This document shows, in pieces, positions 53,263 through 61,991 of a DNA stretch of 64,000 nucleotides. Under the pieces are notes generated by a model. That model did not search any database. It was not told the DNA's origin and saw nothing but the letters and a program-made list of their open reading frames with translations. Every line of letters starts with the position of its first letter. The first letter of the stretch is position 1. Made by a program: the position numbers and the translations under genes. The DNA comes from Bacillota bacterium (lineage in GTDB: Bacteria > Bacillota > Clostridia > Lachnospirales > Lachnospiraceae): assembly GCA_023435895.1 (NCBI GenBank), contig JAEZLH010000029.1, positions 1 to 64,000 on the forward strand, given 5' to 3'.

Positions 53263-53292
53263 ATTATATAACGGACTGCAAGAAAATTACAA
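53263..53292 (-). promoter_or_regulatory. Promoter for the bceRS-like genes
   Basis: TTGTAA (53292-53287), an 18-base spacer and TATAAT (53268-53263), about 40 bases before the regulator start. The rest of the gap up to 53655 shows no supported gene; a 69-residue plus-strand frame runs into the LysE terminator and lacks a ribosome site. Confidence 0.55.
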
Positions 53293-53655
53293 TATTGATT
53301 CAGGTAACAATCAGTTCATCCTTTGAAAAGTTATTCCTGTTCACCCCAATCACATCCGAGGATATGCCAAGTTATAGCTGTAATTTAACACTAACGACAA
53401 GTTCCCATGCTTCTTTCTTTTCTTCTGATTGAAATCCTTACTGCTGCCAAGAAAAATCATAATCCGTCAATTTTGTATCTATTATCACCAAAATCTGTAA
53501 GAAGAATATAATATTATGTAACAATTCATCAGCTAATAGGAAAAACATGAATGTATTGTCGGTTCTTTTTCAGCCGTATCCCTATACCAAGCATGAACTT
53601 ATTCCCAAGCCGCCGTTACCACGTCTCCTTAAAAATGAATTGTGCAACCTAACAG

Positions 53656-53703
53656 AAAAAACCCACTTACAAGACCTAATCCCTTCTTGTAGGTGGGTTT
53701 TTT
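53656..53703. terminator. Terminator after the LysE-family gene
   Basis: AAAAAACCCACTTACAAG pairs with CTTGTAGGTGGGTTTTTT; symmetrical A/T runs make it bidirectional. Confidence 0.88.
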
Positions 53704-53710
53704 ATAAGGT

Positions 53711-54322
53711 TTATATGATTAAAAGAAAAAAGGAATATGCCAGTTTTAGACCATAGAATATTAACACCAGTCCGCAGATTATGTTAATAGCGTGAATTGC
53801 CTTCTGAAATTTGGCTCGAAGGGTTAACACTAAGGTCGCCAACAGATTGAACCAAAGTAAGGATGCTCCGCAAACCCCAATCACAAAGTAGACTGACATA
53901 GTAGGAGGTAAGGTAGCATGAAAACTTCCTAGTAACAAGGAACCATCAATAATCGCCTGAGGATTTAGCCAGGTCACTGCAAAACATGTCCCAATTATAT
54001 TCATCATAGAATGCTTGTCCGGTTCCTTCCCAGTCAGTGTTGTCTTTTCACGAATTAAATTGACCCCAATATAAACTACAACAATACTGCCAATCAATAT
54101 AATAATTGCTTTTAATAACAAAAAGTGTTCAATTAGCAATCCAATTCCAAAAAAGCAGGAAATTGCTAACGTAATATCAAAAAATACAGTAATTAGTGCA
54201 ACTTGATACGCCCTCCACCTGCTTTGACTGGTGGCAGAGTTGATTACATATAGATTCTGAGTTCCGATTGGAGCTACGTAAGCAAGCCCAAATAACAAAC
54301 CCTGTAACATATAATTAATCAT
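53711..54322 (-). CDS. LysE/ArgO family amino-acid exporter
   Basis: 203 residues with six hydrophobic segments. The family signature at the N-terminus is GLAYVAPIGTQNLYVINSA, and TWLNPQAIIDG is the second repeat's Pro loop. Expels basic amino acids in known members; the substrate here is inferred from family only. 15 bases after the HAD-hydrolase gene, with GGAGGA before the ATG. No LysG-type regulator adjoins. Confidence 0.87.
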   Translation of the reverse strand: MINYMLQGLLFGLAYVAPIGTQNLYVINSATSQSRWRAYQVALITVFFDITLAISCFFGIGLLIEHFLLLKAIIILIGSIVVVYIGVNLIREKTTLTGKEPDKHSMMNIIGTCFAVTWLNPQAIIDGSLLLGSFHATLPPTMSVYFVIGVCGASLLWFNLLATLVLTLRAKFQKAIHAINIICGLVLIFYGLKLAYSFFLLII

Positions 54323-54337
54323 TTCTTTCCTCCGTAC

Positions 54338-55153
54338 CTATACCGCGATATCAAAATACTTACTTAGGGTATGTGCGATACCGTCTTCGTTATTGGATAG
54401 TGTAATCTCATCCGCTATTTCCTTTAAGGGTTCACAGGCATTCCCCATGGCTACTCCAAGTCCGGCAAATTCCAGCATAGAGATATCATTTTGGGCATCT
54501 CCAAACGCCATTACTTCCTCCGGTCTAATTTCTAGTAAATCACAGATTGTCTGTAACGAAGACGCTTTGGTAATTCCTTTCATGGTTGCTTCCAAAAAAT
54601 ACGGTGTTGATTGTATGAAGGACAATTCCTCATGAAAGGGTTCCATGATACTGCCACATGCAGGAATCAGTGTTTCGTTTGGCGCTGCAATCAATACCTT
54701 AACCGGTGAAAAGTCAATTGTGCCTGCTACATTATCTACCACTCTAACTGCCATATTATTTAACTTACTTTCTACTTCTACCATAAATCCATCCGGATCC
54801 ACGGCATAATAATGTATTCCGTCATCCACAATGGGTGTTACCGGAAATTCTTCCAGATGTCTTAGCAAACGAACAGCCAATTCTTTTGATAAACTTTTCT
54901 CATACAACACTTCCTTTGTTGAGGCATGTACTACCCGCCCTCCGTTATAAGACAACAGCATTCCCTTATATTTTTCCAGTTCCAATTCATCGCTTTCTCT
55001 CTTTAATCCGGGAGTCGGTCTGCCGGATGCAAGTACCACTACCGCGCCCATCTTTTGGGCTTCAATTAATGCTGCCTTTGTCTTCGGGGTAATTTTCTTT
55101 TCATCATTATTCAAAGTGCCGTCCAAATCGAGTGCAATCATCTTGTACTTCAT
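54338..55153 (-). CDS. Cof-type HAD-IIB phosphatase
   Basis: 271 residues. HAD motif I IALDLDGTLNND, motif II LASGRPTPG, and motifs III/IV KASSLQTICDLLEIRPEEV and FGDAQNDISMLEFAG. The large cap domain between motifs II and III defines the IIB (Cof) class, which dephosphorylates sugar phosphates or cofactors. The start at 55153 follows GGGAGGA by eight bases; the in-frame upstream ATG is not preferred. Operon with the LysE exporter. Confidence 0.9.
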   Translation of the reverse strand: MKYKMIALDLDGTLNNDEKKITPKTKAALIEAQKMGAVVVLASGRPTPGLKRESDELELEKYKGMLLSYNGGRVVHASTKEVLYEKSLSKELAVRLLRHLEEFPVTPIVDDGIHYYAVDPDGFMVEVESKLNNMAVRVVDNVAGTIDFSPVKVLIAAPNETLIPACGSIMEPFHEELSFIQSTPYFLEATMKGITKASSLQTICDLLEIRPEEVMAFGDAQNDISMLEFAGLGVAMGNACEPLKEIADEITLSNNEDGIAHTLSKYFDIAV

Positions 55154-55369
55154 TGTTGTTCCTCCCTGCGCCATAAAACTATGGCATATAACTCGTATGC
55201 ATTTCCTTATAAAGTATACAGAAAACTGCTTCTTTTTGCTATAGGCAGAATCTCTATTTTATTCAAAGAAACCTTGGTTTGATATGTAGAAATAGTTCAA
55301 AAAATCACATTTAGCAATTTCATACAAATTTAACCGAAAATCTACTAGCAAATTATGTAATTATATATG

Positions 55370-55398
55370 TTGACTAATAATATTATATGGTATATAGT
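55370..55398 (+). promoter_or_regulatory. Promoter for the large FtsX-type permease gene
   Basis: TTGACT (55370-55375), 17 bases, TATAGT (55393-55398), about 48 bases before the start codon. Confidence 0.6.
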
Positions 55399-55445
55399 AT
55401 AGCACAAGAAATAATATTATACTCAGTACAGAAAGAGAGGGTTTT

Positions 55446-57941
55446 ATGAACACAATAATTAAAATTACATTGGGTAATCTCGGACGCAAAAAATTTCGTA
55501 CCATTTTGATTACATTATCCATTATTCTGTCTGTAGCACTTCTATATACAGTTTTATCTATGTCAGGAACGATTACAGATATTATGGAACAAAAGATGAA
55601 GAAGGAGACAGGCAATTCAGAGCTGATTATTTCTCCCGATGAAAAGGCCGCTTCTCCCTATATGGAAGAACTTGATTTTACTAAGCTAGAGGGGCTTTCC
55701 TATCACATTCCTAAACTTTTGGCCTATGGCTACACCACCATGGATCACAAGAAAATTAATGTTGCCTTTCACGGAATGGATTTTAATGATTACGAAACCA
55801 TCTATCCTGCAAAAGAGCTTAGCGGTGATCTCGGTAAGCAATACTCTCATCCGATTACAATCAGTTCATCAACTGCAAAAGAATATAATCTTTCCATAGG
55901 GGATGATATTAATGCTACGTTAGCCGGGGAGAGTATCTCTTTGCAGGTTAGTAAAATCTTAAAGGATCAGAATAATAATCTGGGTTATGAACTGGGTTCC
56001 CTCTCCCTATTAATGCCGCGCGCTGATCTTGGAGCATTACTTGGAGCAAAAAATCAGGTCAATTTCTACTATATTAAATCTGAAGCAGGAAGTGATATTG
56101 CTGCGGTTCAAGAAAGGCTTGAAAAAACATATCCAAATCTAAAGGTTCAAAATCTTGAGGAGATGCAGGATTACAAACAGATGATAAGTTCTATTACCGG
56201 ATGTCTGATGCTTATGGTTCTGGCAGTAATCATGATTAGTACCTTTATCATCTACTCCTCTTTCAAGATTATTGTAATCGAGCGCATGCCCTATATTGGA
56301 ACGTTGCGCAGTATCGGTGCCACCAAGAGAAAGACCAATTCTATTTTGCTTTTTGAGTCTATGTTCTATGGAGTAATTGGAGGAATAATCGGTTGCTTAC
56401 TGGGTGTATTCTTGTTAACGCTTAGTATTACGTTATTCCTTAAAAGTTTCGGCGTTACTATAGAAGATGTTTCCTATATCAACCTTTTCTACCTTGTGAT
56501 ATCCTTTGCAATCGGCTTACTGCTAATGTTAGTCAGCACAATCTTACCGATTATTAAGAGTAGCAACAAAAGCATTCGCTCCATAATTTTTGCAGAAATC
56601 CATAATGATAAACATTTCTCTTATATCAAGAATGGTTTGGGCTTTCTACTGATTGCAAGTGCGTTTCTTCTCTTTCGGACTTCTCCGGTAGAGCTGCGCC
56701 TCCCTCTTGATGTGCTTGGACTTTTGATGGTATGTATTGGTGCTTCCATGGTAATTCCGTTCGTATCCCTGATACTAACACAGCTGCTATCCCTGATATT
56801 TCGGCCTATCTTTAAAGACTCCTTGGGCATCACCACTGCCAACATCAAAAACGACCGTACCATGATGAATAATATCTCTCTTCTGGCAATGGGGCTGGGT
56901 GTTATTCTTATGATTAATAATTTTAGTTCTGCCGTCAGTACAGTGGTGTGTGACGTATATGCCACTTCAAAATCTGATTTGTTAGCTTTTTATCCCATGA
57001 ACCAGGAATTCCTTGTTCAGCTTCCTAAGGTAGATGGCGTGGAGCACATCTATACCACCAATGGAGTTGAGAATGTCAAAGCAAATAACGGGAAAGTAAC
57101 CATACCCCTCCTAACCGGGATTGATGGAGAGAATTACAGCAACTACGCCTGGAATGAATTTGGCTCGTATTTTACCAAGGAGGTTAATCAGGAATTTGAA
57201 GCATCAAGAAGTATTATCCTTTCCAAGTTTCTCGCCAGAAAGTACAATCTGAAACTTGGCGAGAACCTGACTTTTGATTTTGACGGTATCACAAGAAGTT
57301 ATAAGATAATCGCAATTGTTCCAACCATTATGAATAACGGCTCCATGTCTTTCGTTAACAAAAAATTCCTAACAGAGGATGGAAAGGTACAAAACGATGA
57401 TAGCTTATACATCAATCTTAAGGATGGTGCAGATAAGGATAAGGTCAAGGATAACATCATCGGACTTATGCCAAATGCGATTTTACCGCTCCAATCCATT
57501 GAAGATATGCAAAAGCAGAATGAGAATTCAAATAACGCAATCTTTTTTCTTATGAAAGCTATTTCTTTAATTGCTATGTTCATTGGTGTTGTGGGTATCT
57601 TTAATAACTTTACGATTAGCTTCTTAAGCAGAAAGAAGGTTCTGGCTACACTACGCTCCTTAGGGGTAAGCAAAATAAGAACTATACGAAATCTAATCTT
57701 TGAAGCCTTCCTTTGCGGATGTATTGGAACTCTGTCCGGCCTTGCATTTGGAACATTATTATTAAAGGCAATGTGTTATGTTGTAGAAGCAATCGGTATT
57801 CCTGCTGATGTAATCTTTCTCAACCCCAGTGATTTCGTATTCGTATTGTTATCCGGAATTATGCTTTCCATTATCTCTTCCATCCTGCCGGCAATCTCTA
57901 TTACAAAGGATACGATTGTAAGCGGGCTTCGTTATGAATAG
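55446..57941 (+). CDS. Large FtsX-domain ABC transporter permease
   Basis: 831 residues, a fused double permease: an N-terminal membrane segment and MacB_PCD-like extracellular domain (about 40-240), an FtsX domain (about 255-380), a second set of membrane segments (about 400-510), a second extracellular domain (515-690), and a C-terminal FtsX domain (NFTISFLSRKKVLATLRSLG). No enzyme motif. Transports or extracts an unknown substrate with the ATPase at 58127. AGAGAGG precedes the ATG. Confidence 0.87.
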   Translation: MNTIIKITLGNLGRKKFRTILITLSIILSVALLYTVLSMSGTITDIMEQKMKKETGNSELIISPDEKAASPYMEELDFTKLEGLSYHIPKLLAYGYTTMDHKKINVAFHGMDFNDYETIYPAKELSGDLGKQYSHPITISSSTAKEYNLSIGDDINATLAGESISLQVSKILKDQNNNLGYELGSLSLLMPRADLGALLGAKNQVNFYYIKSEAGSDIAAVQERLEKTYPNLKVQNLEEMQDYKQMISSITGCLMLMVLAVIMISTFIIYSSFKIIVIERMPYIGTLRSIGATKRKTNSILLFESMFYGVIGGIIGCLLGVFLLTLSITLFLKSFGVTIEDVSYINLFYLVISFAIGLLLMLVSTILPIIKSSNKSIRSIIFAEIHNDKHFSYIKNGLGFLLIASAFLLFRTSPVELRLPLDVLGLLMVCIGASMVIPFVSLILTQLLSLIFRPIFKDSLGITTANIKNDRTMMNNISLLAMGLGVILMINNFSSAVSTVVCDVYATSKSDLLAFYPMNQEFLVQLPKVDGVEHIYTTNGVENVKANNGKVTIPLLTGIDGENYSNYAWNEFGSYFTKEVNQEFEASRSIILSKFLARKYNLKLGENLTFDFDGITRSYKIIAIVPTIMNNGSMSFVNKKFLTEDGKVQNDDSLYINLKDGADKDKVKDNIIGLMPNAILPLQSIEDMQKQNENSNNAIFFLMKAISLIAMFIGVVGIFNNFTISFLSRKKVLATLRSLGVSKIRTIRNLIFEAFLCGCIGTLSGLAFGTLLLKAMCYVVEAIGIPADVIFLNPSDFVFVLLSGIMLSIISSILPAISITKDTIVSGLRYE

Positions 57942-57982
57942 AGTTGGAATCAGGATCGCTTTGAATAGAGTTGGAACCGAAT
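57937..57982. repeat. Short direct repeat at the permease stop codon
   Basis: GAATAGAGTTGGAA occurs twice, about 28 bases apart; the first copy contains the stop codon. Probably a small local duplication. Confidence 0.6.
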
Positions 57983-58126
57983 AACGAGGAATGTGTGCTA
58001 CCAATAGAATTGTTTCATGCATGCTGCTAATTATAATTTCTAACATAGAGAGTATAAGTGAATCAGGGCAAAATAAACCTAATATATAAATTCTAATATA
58101 ATTGTAAATAGAAAGGATCATAAGTC

Positions 58127-58801
58127 ATGGAGAAAATTATAGAGATAGTAAATCTGAATAAAACCTATCAGAATGAGGATGTATTTGTAGATGTAATCAA
58201 GAATGTAAGTCTCAATATTCACAAAGGAGAATTCGTATCCATCATGGGACCCAGCGGCTCCGGCAAAAGTACACTTCTATATTTAATCGGAGGGTTAGAG
58301 AAACCCACTTCCGGTAACATTCAAATTGACCAGAAAGACCTTAATAAATTAAGCGATAGTCAAGAAAGTGCGCTGCGCCTTAATACACTGGGCTTTGTAT
58401 TCCAGTTTTATAATCTGGTTCCTCACTTGACCGTTGAAGACAATATCCTTCTTCCTGTTCTTTTAAATGGTTCCAAAAAGAAGAATTATAAAGAACGATT
58501 AGCGCATCTGCTTGAAGTGGTAGGATTAACTGACAAAAGAAACTCCTACACCACCAAGCTTTCCGGCGGACAACAACAAAGGGTTGCAATTGCAAGAGCA
58601 TTAATAAACAATCCTAATATCCTTCTGGCAGATGAGCCAATCGGAAATCTGGATTCAAAAACCGGTAATGAGATCATGGAACTCTTTCGTAAGATTAATC
58701 TGGAAGAAGGAACCACCATTATTCAGGTAACCCATTCCAGAGAATCCGCTGAGTATGGCAACCGTGTTATCTATGTTAAAGACGGAGAACTCGCCGGGTA
58801 G
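58127..58801 (+). CDS. ABC transporter ATP-binding protein (LolD/MacB type)
   Basis: 224 residues: Walker A GPSGSGKST, signature LSGGQQQRVAIARAL, Walker B LLADEPIGNLD (Ile in place of the usual Thr), H-loop VTHSRESAEY. The 185-base gap after the large permease has no terminator, so they probably form one operon. GAAAGGA precedes the ATG. Confidence 0.9.
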   Translation: MEKIIEIVNLNKTYQNEDVFVDVIKNVSLNIHKGEFVSIMGPSGSGKSTLLYLIGGLEKPTSGNIQIDQKDLNKLSDSQESALRLNTLGFVFQFYNLVPHLTVEDNILLPVLLNGSKKKNYKERLAHLLEVVGLTDKRNSYTTKLSGGQQQRVAIARALINNPNILLADEPIGNLDSKTGNEIMELFRKINLEEGTTIIQVTHSRESAEYGNRVIYVKDGELAG

Positions 58802-58855
58802 ACTATATGCAATTCGCACAACTTAGGCAAGATATTGCAAAGCCTTCTCTTAAGC

Positions 58856-58898
58856 AAAAAGGAAGACAATGACCATCGGTCAGAGTCTTCCTTTTTGT
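58856..58898. terminator. Bidirectional terminator
   Basis: AAAAAGGAAGAC and GTCTTCCTTTTT with inner GACC/GGTC; between the ABC ATPase gene and the convergent RHH gene. Confidence 0.88.
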
Positions 58899-58911
58899 CT
58901 TATTTATCTTA

Positions 58912-59166
58912 TTATTTATCTTTTCTTTTACGGACACAATCCGAAAGCAGATATTCTATTTGTCCATTGATGGAGCGAAAATCCGCCTCGGCCCACGCCG
59001 CTAGTTCATTCCAGAGAGTAGGCGAAAGTCTCAGAAGAACCTGCTTTTTTCCCTTTTCCTTCTCCTTCAAAGCGGCTTCCCGTGCCAGAACTTCTTGTTC
59101 CATTGCCTTAATCTGATCCAATCTGGCTTTCAGCTTCTCTTCCTTTGCTTTCAAATTATCTTCCAT
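58912..59166 (-). CDS. Ribbon-helix-helix (Arc-like) protein with N-terminal coiled coil
   Basis: 84 residues. Residues 1-40 are a highly charged coiled coil (LKARLDQIKAMEQEVLAREA). Residues 41-84 look like an Arc/MetJ-type ribbon-helix-helix DNA-binding domain (KQVLLRLSPTLWNELAAWAE, SINGQIEYLLSDC). Such proteins often lie beside SPFH genes and carry the Arc label. 18 bases after the SPFH gene on the same strand. The ATGATAT half-sites before the operon are candidate binding sites, suggesting autoregulation. AAAGG precedes the ATG. Confidence 0.82.
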   Translation of the reverse strand: MEDNLKAKEEKLKARLDQIKAMEQEVLAREAALKEKEKGKKQVLLRLSPTLWNELAAWAEADFRSINGQIEYLLSDCVRKRKDK

Positions 59167-59184
59167 TTCACACGACCTTTAAAA

Positions 59185-60180
59185 TTAATAGATGGTTCCT
59201 GTATTGACAATTGGTTGCGCGTCCCTATTCCCACAAAGAACAACCATTAGATTGCTGACCATAGCAGCTTTTCTTTCATTATCCAGCACAACAATTTCTT
59301 CTTCACTTAGTTGATCAATTGCCATCTTAACCATGCTCACTGCACCTTCCACAATCTTTTGACGAGCGGCAATAATTGCAGTAGCCTGCTGTCTCTGTAG
59401 CATAGCGGCAGCAATCTCCTCGGAGTAGGATAGATGGGTAATACGTACTTCTTTAATCTCCAGTCCTGCATCCAACACGCGTTGCTGCAACTCATTTCTC
59501 ATACTGTCCGCAATCTCCTGACTGCTGCCTCTCAGGGTCTTTTCATCCGCATCATTCTCCATGGTATCATAGGGATAGAGTCTCGCTATATTACGAATCG
59601 TTGAGTCACATTGAATCGTTAAAAAGGATTTATAATTCTCTACATTAAAAACTGCCTTGGTAGGGTCTGCAACTTTCCAGATTACAATCGCACCAATAAT
59701 AATCGGATTACCCAGAACATCATTGACCTTCTGTTTCTCATTATTCAAGGTTAGGGTCTTTGTTGAAATCTTCTTACCGGGAGTATTGGGAATACTTGCC
59801 TGTGTTCCGGTTGTATTCAGATGTGAGAGGGAGCTTGATGGATTAAATGCTCCTGCAAAGGGGTTGGTGTAATAAAAGCCTTCTTTCTTAATAGTTCCAT
59901 AATACTTACCAAATAAGGTCAATACCAGCGCTTCATTGGGGGTAATAATATGAAGCCCGCCTAATAGTATTAAGAACACAATAATCAGTATAATTCCTGC
60001 TGTCAGTAAAAATGCTCCTATTCCAACATCGCCTGCATCAATCTTAATTCCTCCAAAGATGATTGCTAAAATCGATGCTACAAATCCTGCAAGAATTAAT
60101 AAAAGAGCAATTCCTCCGCTAAAAGGGATTAGTTCCTTTTCGTCAATATTGTATCCTTCGCTTTTTTGTCCTTCACTCAT
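59185..60180 (-). CDS. SPFH/Band 7 domain membrane protein
   Basis: 331 residues: two N-terminal membrane segments (about 18-77), an SPFH/Band 7 domain (about 85-290; TPNEALVLTLFGKYYGTIK, NPIIIGAIVIWKV), and a C-terminal helix (EEIAAAMLQRQQATAIIAAR) of the kind that oligomerises in stomatin and HflK/C proteins. Likely organises membrane microdomains. The start at 60180 has GGAGG upstream. Pairs with the RHH gene. Confidence 0.88.
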   Translation of the reverse strand: MSEGQKSEGYNIDEKELIPFSGGIALLLILAGFVASILAIIFGGIKIDAGDVGIGAFLLTAGIILIIVFLILLGGLHIITPNEALVLTLFGKYYGTIKKEGFYYTNPFAGAFNPSSSLSHLNTTGTQASIPNTPGKKISTKTLTLNNEKQKVNDVLGNPIIIGAIVIWKVADPTKAVFNVENYKSFLTIQCDSTIRNIARLYPYDTMENDADEKTLRGSSQEIADSMRNELQQRVLDAGLEIKEVRITHLSYSEEIAAAMLQRQQATAIIAARQKIVEGAVSMVKMAIDQLSEEEIVVLDNERKAAMVSNLMVVLCGNRDAQPIVNTGTIY

Positions 60181-60257
60181 ATGAATTTCCTCCACTCAAT
60201 ATTTGATTACTTTAAGAAAACCGTAAAATGTTCATAAGCTAATTTATGTGTATTAAA

Positions 60258-60304
60258 ATGATATACCATAATTATGATATCAATTTGATATCATTTTATA
60301 TCAT
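60258..60304 (-). promoter_or_regulatory. ATGATAT half-site array upstream of the SPFH-RHH operon
   Basis: Four heptamers: ATGATAT at 60258 and 60274, and the inverse ATATCAT at 60288 and 60298. The middle two form a perfect 10-1-10 palindrome (60274-60294). It lies 80-125 bases before the SPFH start. Fits an operator for a dimeric RHH protein. Confidence 0.65.
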
Positions 60305-60359
60305 ATTCCAAACTCTGTCAATGTTGTTTTGGAAAATTTATGTATGAATTTTTTTTGCC

Positions 60360-60378
60360 AGTTCATAATTAGTTCATA
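60360..60378 (+). promoter_or_regulatory. Direct repeats upstream of the MacAB-type operon
   Basis: AGTTCATA occurs twice (60360-60367 and 60371-60378), 11 bases apart. That is the spacing typical for binding of OmpR-family regulators; the regulator gene at the window end is a candidate. Confidence 0.45.
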
Positions 60379-60424
60379 TAAACATATTATTTTAACTTTA
60401 CTAAATTTTTTGGAGGAATGAAAA

Positions 60425-61303
60425 ATGAACACAAAAAGAAAATCAAAAATAAAAAGGCGTATTGTTACCCTGGGTATCCTGGTTGTGATAGTCGCTCTTG
60501 CTGTATTCGGCTATCTTAACAGACCGAAATCCAATAACTATGAAAGTGTTGAAGCGAAAAGCGGAGATATCAATACCTACTACTCCTTTTCCGGCAACGT
60601 AGAAGCGAAAAACCGTCAAAATGTCATGTCGGAAAAGGTAATGCAAATATCTGATATTAAGGTAAAAGAAGGGGAGAAGGTCAAAGAAGGCGATGTTCTC
60701 TTTACCACAACCACAGACGACGAAATCACCGCTGACATCGATGGTGAGGTATCAAAAATTGATGTAGAAGAAAACGAGCAGGTTATGGCAGGCATCCCGC
60801 TGATGGAAATTGTTGATTATAACAATTTGAAGATTACTGTTAAAGTGGATGAATACAGTATTCCGGCTCTTAAGGTAGGAAAGAAGTCCAATGTTTTAAT
60901 TAATGCCATTGAAAAAGAAATTAGCGGAACTGTAAAAAGTATCTCCAAAGAAGGTCAGGTAGTAAATGGTGTTACTTATTTTACTGCTGATATTGATTTA
61001 AAGAAGGATAGTGCCATTAAAGTAGGTATGTCTGCTGAAGTAAAATTCCAAAATGACTCCGTGTCGGATGTTGTGACGCTTCCTATGTCCGTCCTTCAAT
61101 TTGATGAAAGCAATCAACCTTATGTTTACACCAAAGATGATAAAGATAACTTGATCAAAACCCCCATTAAAACAGGAATTAATGACGGAACTATAACCGA
61201 GGTTAAGAGCGGAATTAAGAATGGCGATTTAATTTACTATAAGAAAATCAGTTCTTCCTCTGAAAACAGAGGCTTTGGTCCTTCCGGCGCAGGAGGTGAA
61301 TAA
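60425..61303 (+). CDS. Periplasmic-adaptor-like (HlyD/MacA) efflux subunit
   Basis: 292 residues: one N-terminal membrane anchor (about 11-30), a lipoyl-like domain in two halves (KVMQISDIKVKEGEKVKEGD, then EVSKIDVEENEQVMAGIPLM), a short hairpin, a beta-barrel region (DLKKDSAIKVGMSAEVKF) and a membrane-proximal domain. The C-terminus is Ser/Gly-rich (SSENRGFGPSGAGGE). GGAGG precedes the ATG. First gene of a three-gene MacAB-type exporter; in Gram-positives it links permease and ATPase to substrate outside the membrane. Confidence 0.89.
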   Translation: MNTKRKSKIKRRIVTLGILVVIVALAVFGYLNRPKSNNYESVEAKSGDINTYYSFSGNVEAKNRQNVMSEKVMQISDIKVKEGEKVKEGDVLFTTTTDDEITADIDGEVSKIDVEENEQVMAGIPLMEIVDYNNLKITVKVDEYSIPALKVGKKSNVLINAIEKEISGTVKSISKEGQVVNGVTYFTADIDLKKDSAIKVGMSAEVKFQNDSVSDVVTLPMSVLQFDESNQPYVYTKDDKDNLIKTPIKTGINDGTITEVKSGIKNGDLIYYKKISSSSENRGFGPSGAGGE

Positions 61304-61306
61304 TTC

Positions 61307-61990
61307 ATGTCAGAAATACTTAATATGAAAGACATCTGTAAGAGCTATTATATGGGTGACGATGAGTTGGAGGTTCTTCATAAAGTAAATCTGACGGTGC
61401 ATTCCGGTGAATTCCTATCCATACTGGGTCCTTCCGGCTCAGGTAAGTCTACTATGATGAATATTATCGGATGTTTGGACATTCCTACCTCCGGCAAATA
61501 CCTTCTTTCCGGTAAGGATATTGAGGATTTGAGTGAGAGTGAACTTGCTGCTGTCAGAAACAAAGAAATCGGCTTTGTATTTCAAAGCTTTCAGCTCCTC
61601 CCCAGATTAACCGCATTAAAAAATGTGGAACTACCCTTAATTTATAGTAATGTCCCCGTTTCAGAGCGCAAAATGAGAGCCAAGGAAATGTTGGAGAAGG
61701 TAGGCTTATCCGATAAAATGAGCAACCTCCCCAACCAATTATCCGGTGGACAGCAGCAGCGTGTTGCCATAGCCCGTGCTCTGGTTACTCAGCCCACCAT
61801 CCTTCTGGCAGATGAGCCAACCGGTGCCCTTGATCAAAAGACCGGCGCTCAGGTTATGGAATTGTTCGAAAAACTCAACGAGGATGGACGTACCATAATC
61901 ATGATTACCCATGACCAGGGTATTGCCAAGCATGCCAAACGAGTTGTTAAGATTTTGGATGGCTATTTAACAGAACAGGAGGTGAATTAA
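61307..61990 (+). CDS. MacB-type ABC transporter ATP-binding protein
   Basis: 227 residues: Walker A GPSGSGKST, signature LSGGQQQRVAIARAL, Walker B LLADEPTGALD, H-loop MITHDQ. GGAGGTG overlaps the end of the adaptor gene, so translation is coupled. Middle gene of the operon. Confidence 0.92.
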   Translation: MSEILNMKDICKSYYMGDDELEVLHKVNLTVHSGEFLSILGPSGSGKSTMMNIIGCLDIPTSGKYLLSGKDIEDLSESELAAVRNKEIGFVFQSFQLLPRLTALKNVELPLIYSNVPVSERKMRAKEMLEKVGLSDKMSNLPNQLSGGQQQRVAIARALVTQPTILLADEPTGALDQKTGAQVMELFEKLNEDGRTIIMITHDQGIAKHAKRVVKILDGYLTEQEVN

Positions 61991-61991
61991 T

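Noticed and set aside
53330..53400. Further copy of the 113-bp repeat (CCTGTTCACCCCAA)
   Set aside because: Only about ten bases of one arm match, and no partner arm or core is present.
53547..53756. 69-residue frame before the LysE gene
   Set aside because: Runs through the terminator at 53656-53703 and has no ribosome site.
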